Assembly (NCBI GenBank): GCA_016297165.1
Contig: JAEDHF010000125.1
Span: 1-5,237 of the forward strand
Reading direction: 5' to 3'
DNA length: 5,237 bases
Source of the DNA: Oscillospiraceae bacterium
GTDB taxonomy: Bacteria > Bacillota > Clostridia > Oscillospirales > Ruminococcaceae
Positions 4,970-5,237 of the stretch are shown here, piece after piece. Every line of letters begins with the position of its first letter. Within the stretch, counting starts at the first letter, position 1. The notes under the pieces were generated by a model. That model was not told the DNA's origin, made no database searches, and saw only the letters and a list, made by a program, of their open reading frames with translations. The translations under genes and the position numbers were made by a program.

Positions 4970-5237
4970 ATGTTCAAGCTTTTGAGATTTATGAAAAAGG
5001 GGTATATAAAGGAGTCTGTGCTTGCCCCTCTTTTTAAATGCGTGGAGGCTATGCTGGAATTGTTTGTACCCCTTGTGGTAGCGGACATAATCGACAACGG
5101 TATCGGAAACGGCGATAAGGGCTATGTAATAAGAATGTGCCTTTTACTGGCAGGAATCGGTCTTACGGGACTTATCTTCTCCGTAACCGCCCAGTTTTTC
5201 GCCGCAAAGGCAGCTACGGGTTTTTCAAGAAGAGTAA
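4970..5237 (+). CDS. ABC exporter (membrane domain, N-terminal part)
   Basis: The first 89 codons are visible; the gene runs off the right edge. The sequence MFKLLRFMKKGYIKESVLAPLF, then LELFVPLVVADIIDNGIGNGD (residues 29-49) and AQFFAAKAATGFSRRV (74-89), matches the start of type-1 ABC exporter membrane domains (PF00664; LmrA/MsbA/YheI-like half transporters). The pattern includes the typical first TM helix ending in IIDNGI and the AA.A..GF..R(V/L)R segment that starts the first intracellular loop. Two TM helices are covered (about 16-41 and 54-78). Full proteins of this type are about 570-620 residues with a C-terminal ATPase domain, and they often occur as adjacent pairs; neither can be tested here. 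The substrate is unknown. It has its own promoter just after spoIIR. Confidence 0.9.
   Translation, partial: MFKLLRFMKKGYIKESVLAPLFKCVEAMLELFVPLVVADIIDNGIGNGDKGYVIRMCLLLAGIGLTGLIFSVTAQFFAAKAATGFSRRV

Noticed and set aside
1..5237. CRISPR array, tRNA, rRNA, IS element or phage gene
   Set aside because: No regularly spaced repeats, no tRNA-like cloverleaf and no transposase, integrase or phage structural motif was seen in any frame.

Overview
The window looks like chromosomal DNA from an endospore-forming low-to-mid GC Firmicute of class Clostridia. Two genes carry this inference. One is spoIIR, a sporulation signalling gene found in endospore formers. The other is dapL, the one-step LL-diaminopimelate aminotransferase used by many Clostridia for lysine and cell-wall DAP. 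An Oscillospiraceae/Ruminococcaceae-like source is plausible from gene style and the GC-rich intergenic hairpins, but this is an impression, not a proof. No rRNA, tRNA, IS element, CRISPR array or phage gene is visible.

Layout: (1) 1-416, plus strand: the 3' end of an NlpC/P60-fold cell-wall gene whose three catalytic positions are all substituted. (2) 417-562: an intergenic strip with two back-to-back GC-rich hairpins and the terminator of the next gene. (3) 563-4113: three minus-strand genes, read right to left: dapL, then a three-TM DUF218/YdcF-like membrane protein, then a MATE-family efflux transporter. A strong terminator follows dapL and another follows the MATE gene. (4) 4114-4281: an AT-rich divergent promoter region. 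(5) 4282-4902, plus strand: spoIIR. (6) 4970-end, plus strand: the start of an ABC exporter (transmembrane domain only), with its own extended -10 promoter. No gene-free stretch exceeds 170 bp.

The genes share a loose envelope theme: DAP for peptidoglycan, an NlpC/P60-like wall protein, a DUF218 envelope protein, a sporulation signal and two exporters. I see no evidence of a single operon or a new defence-type system.

The most interesting points are: the NlpC/P60 domain with Cys, His and His replaced by Asn, Tyr and Tyr, and no histidine in the visible part; a 23-bp imperfect direct repeat (21/23) bracketing the MATE block, placed so that deleting one repeat period would leave the NlpC and DUF218 genes as a neat convergent pair overlapping at their stop codons; a third, inverted copy of that repeat next to the MATE start; and an 11-bp inverted repeat linking the dapL terminator to the ribosome-binding site of the DUF218 gene.
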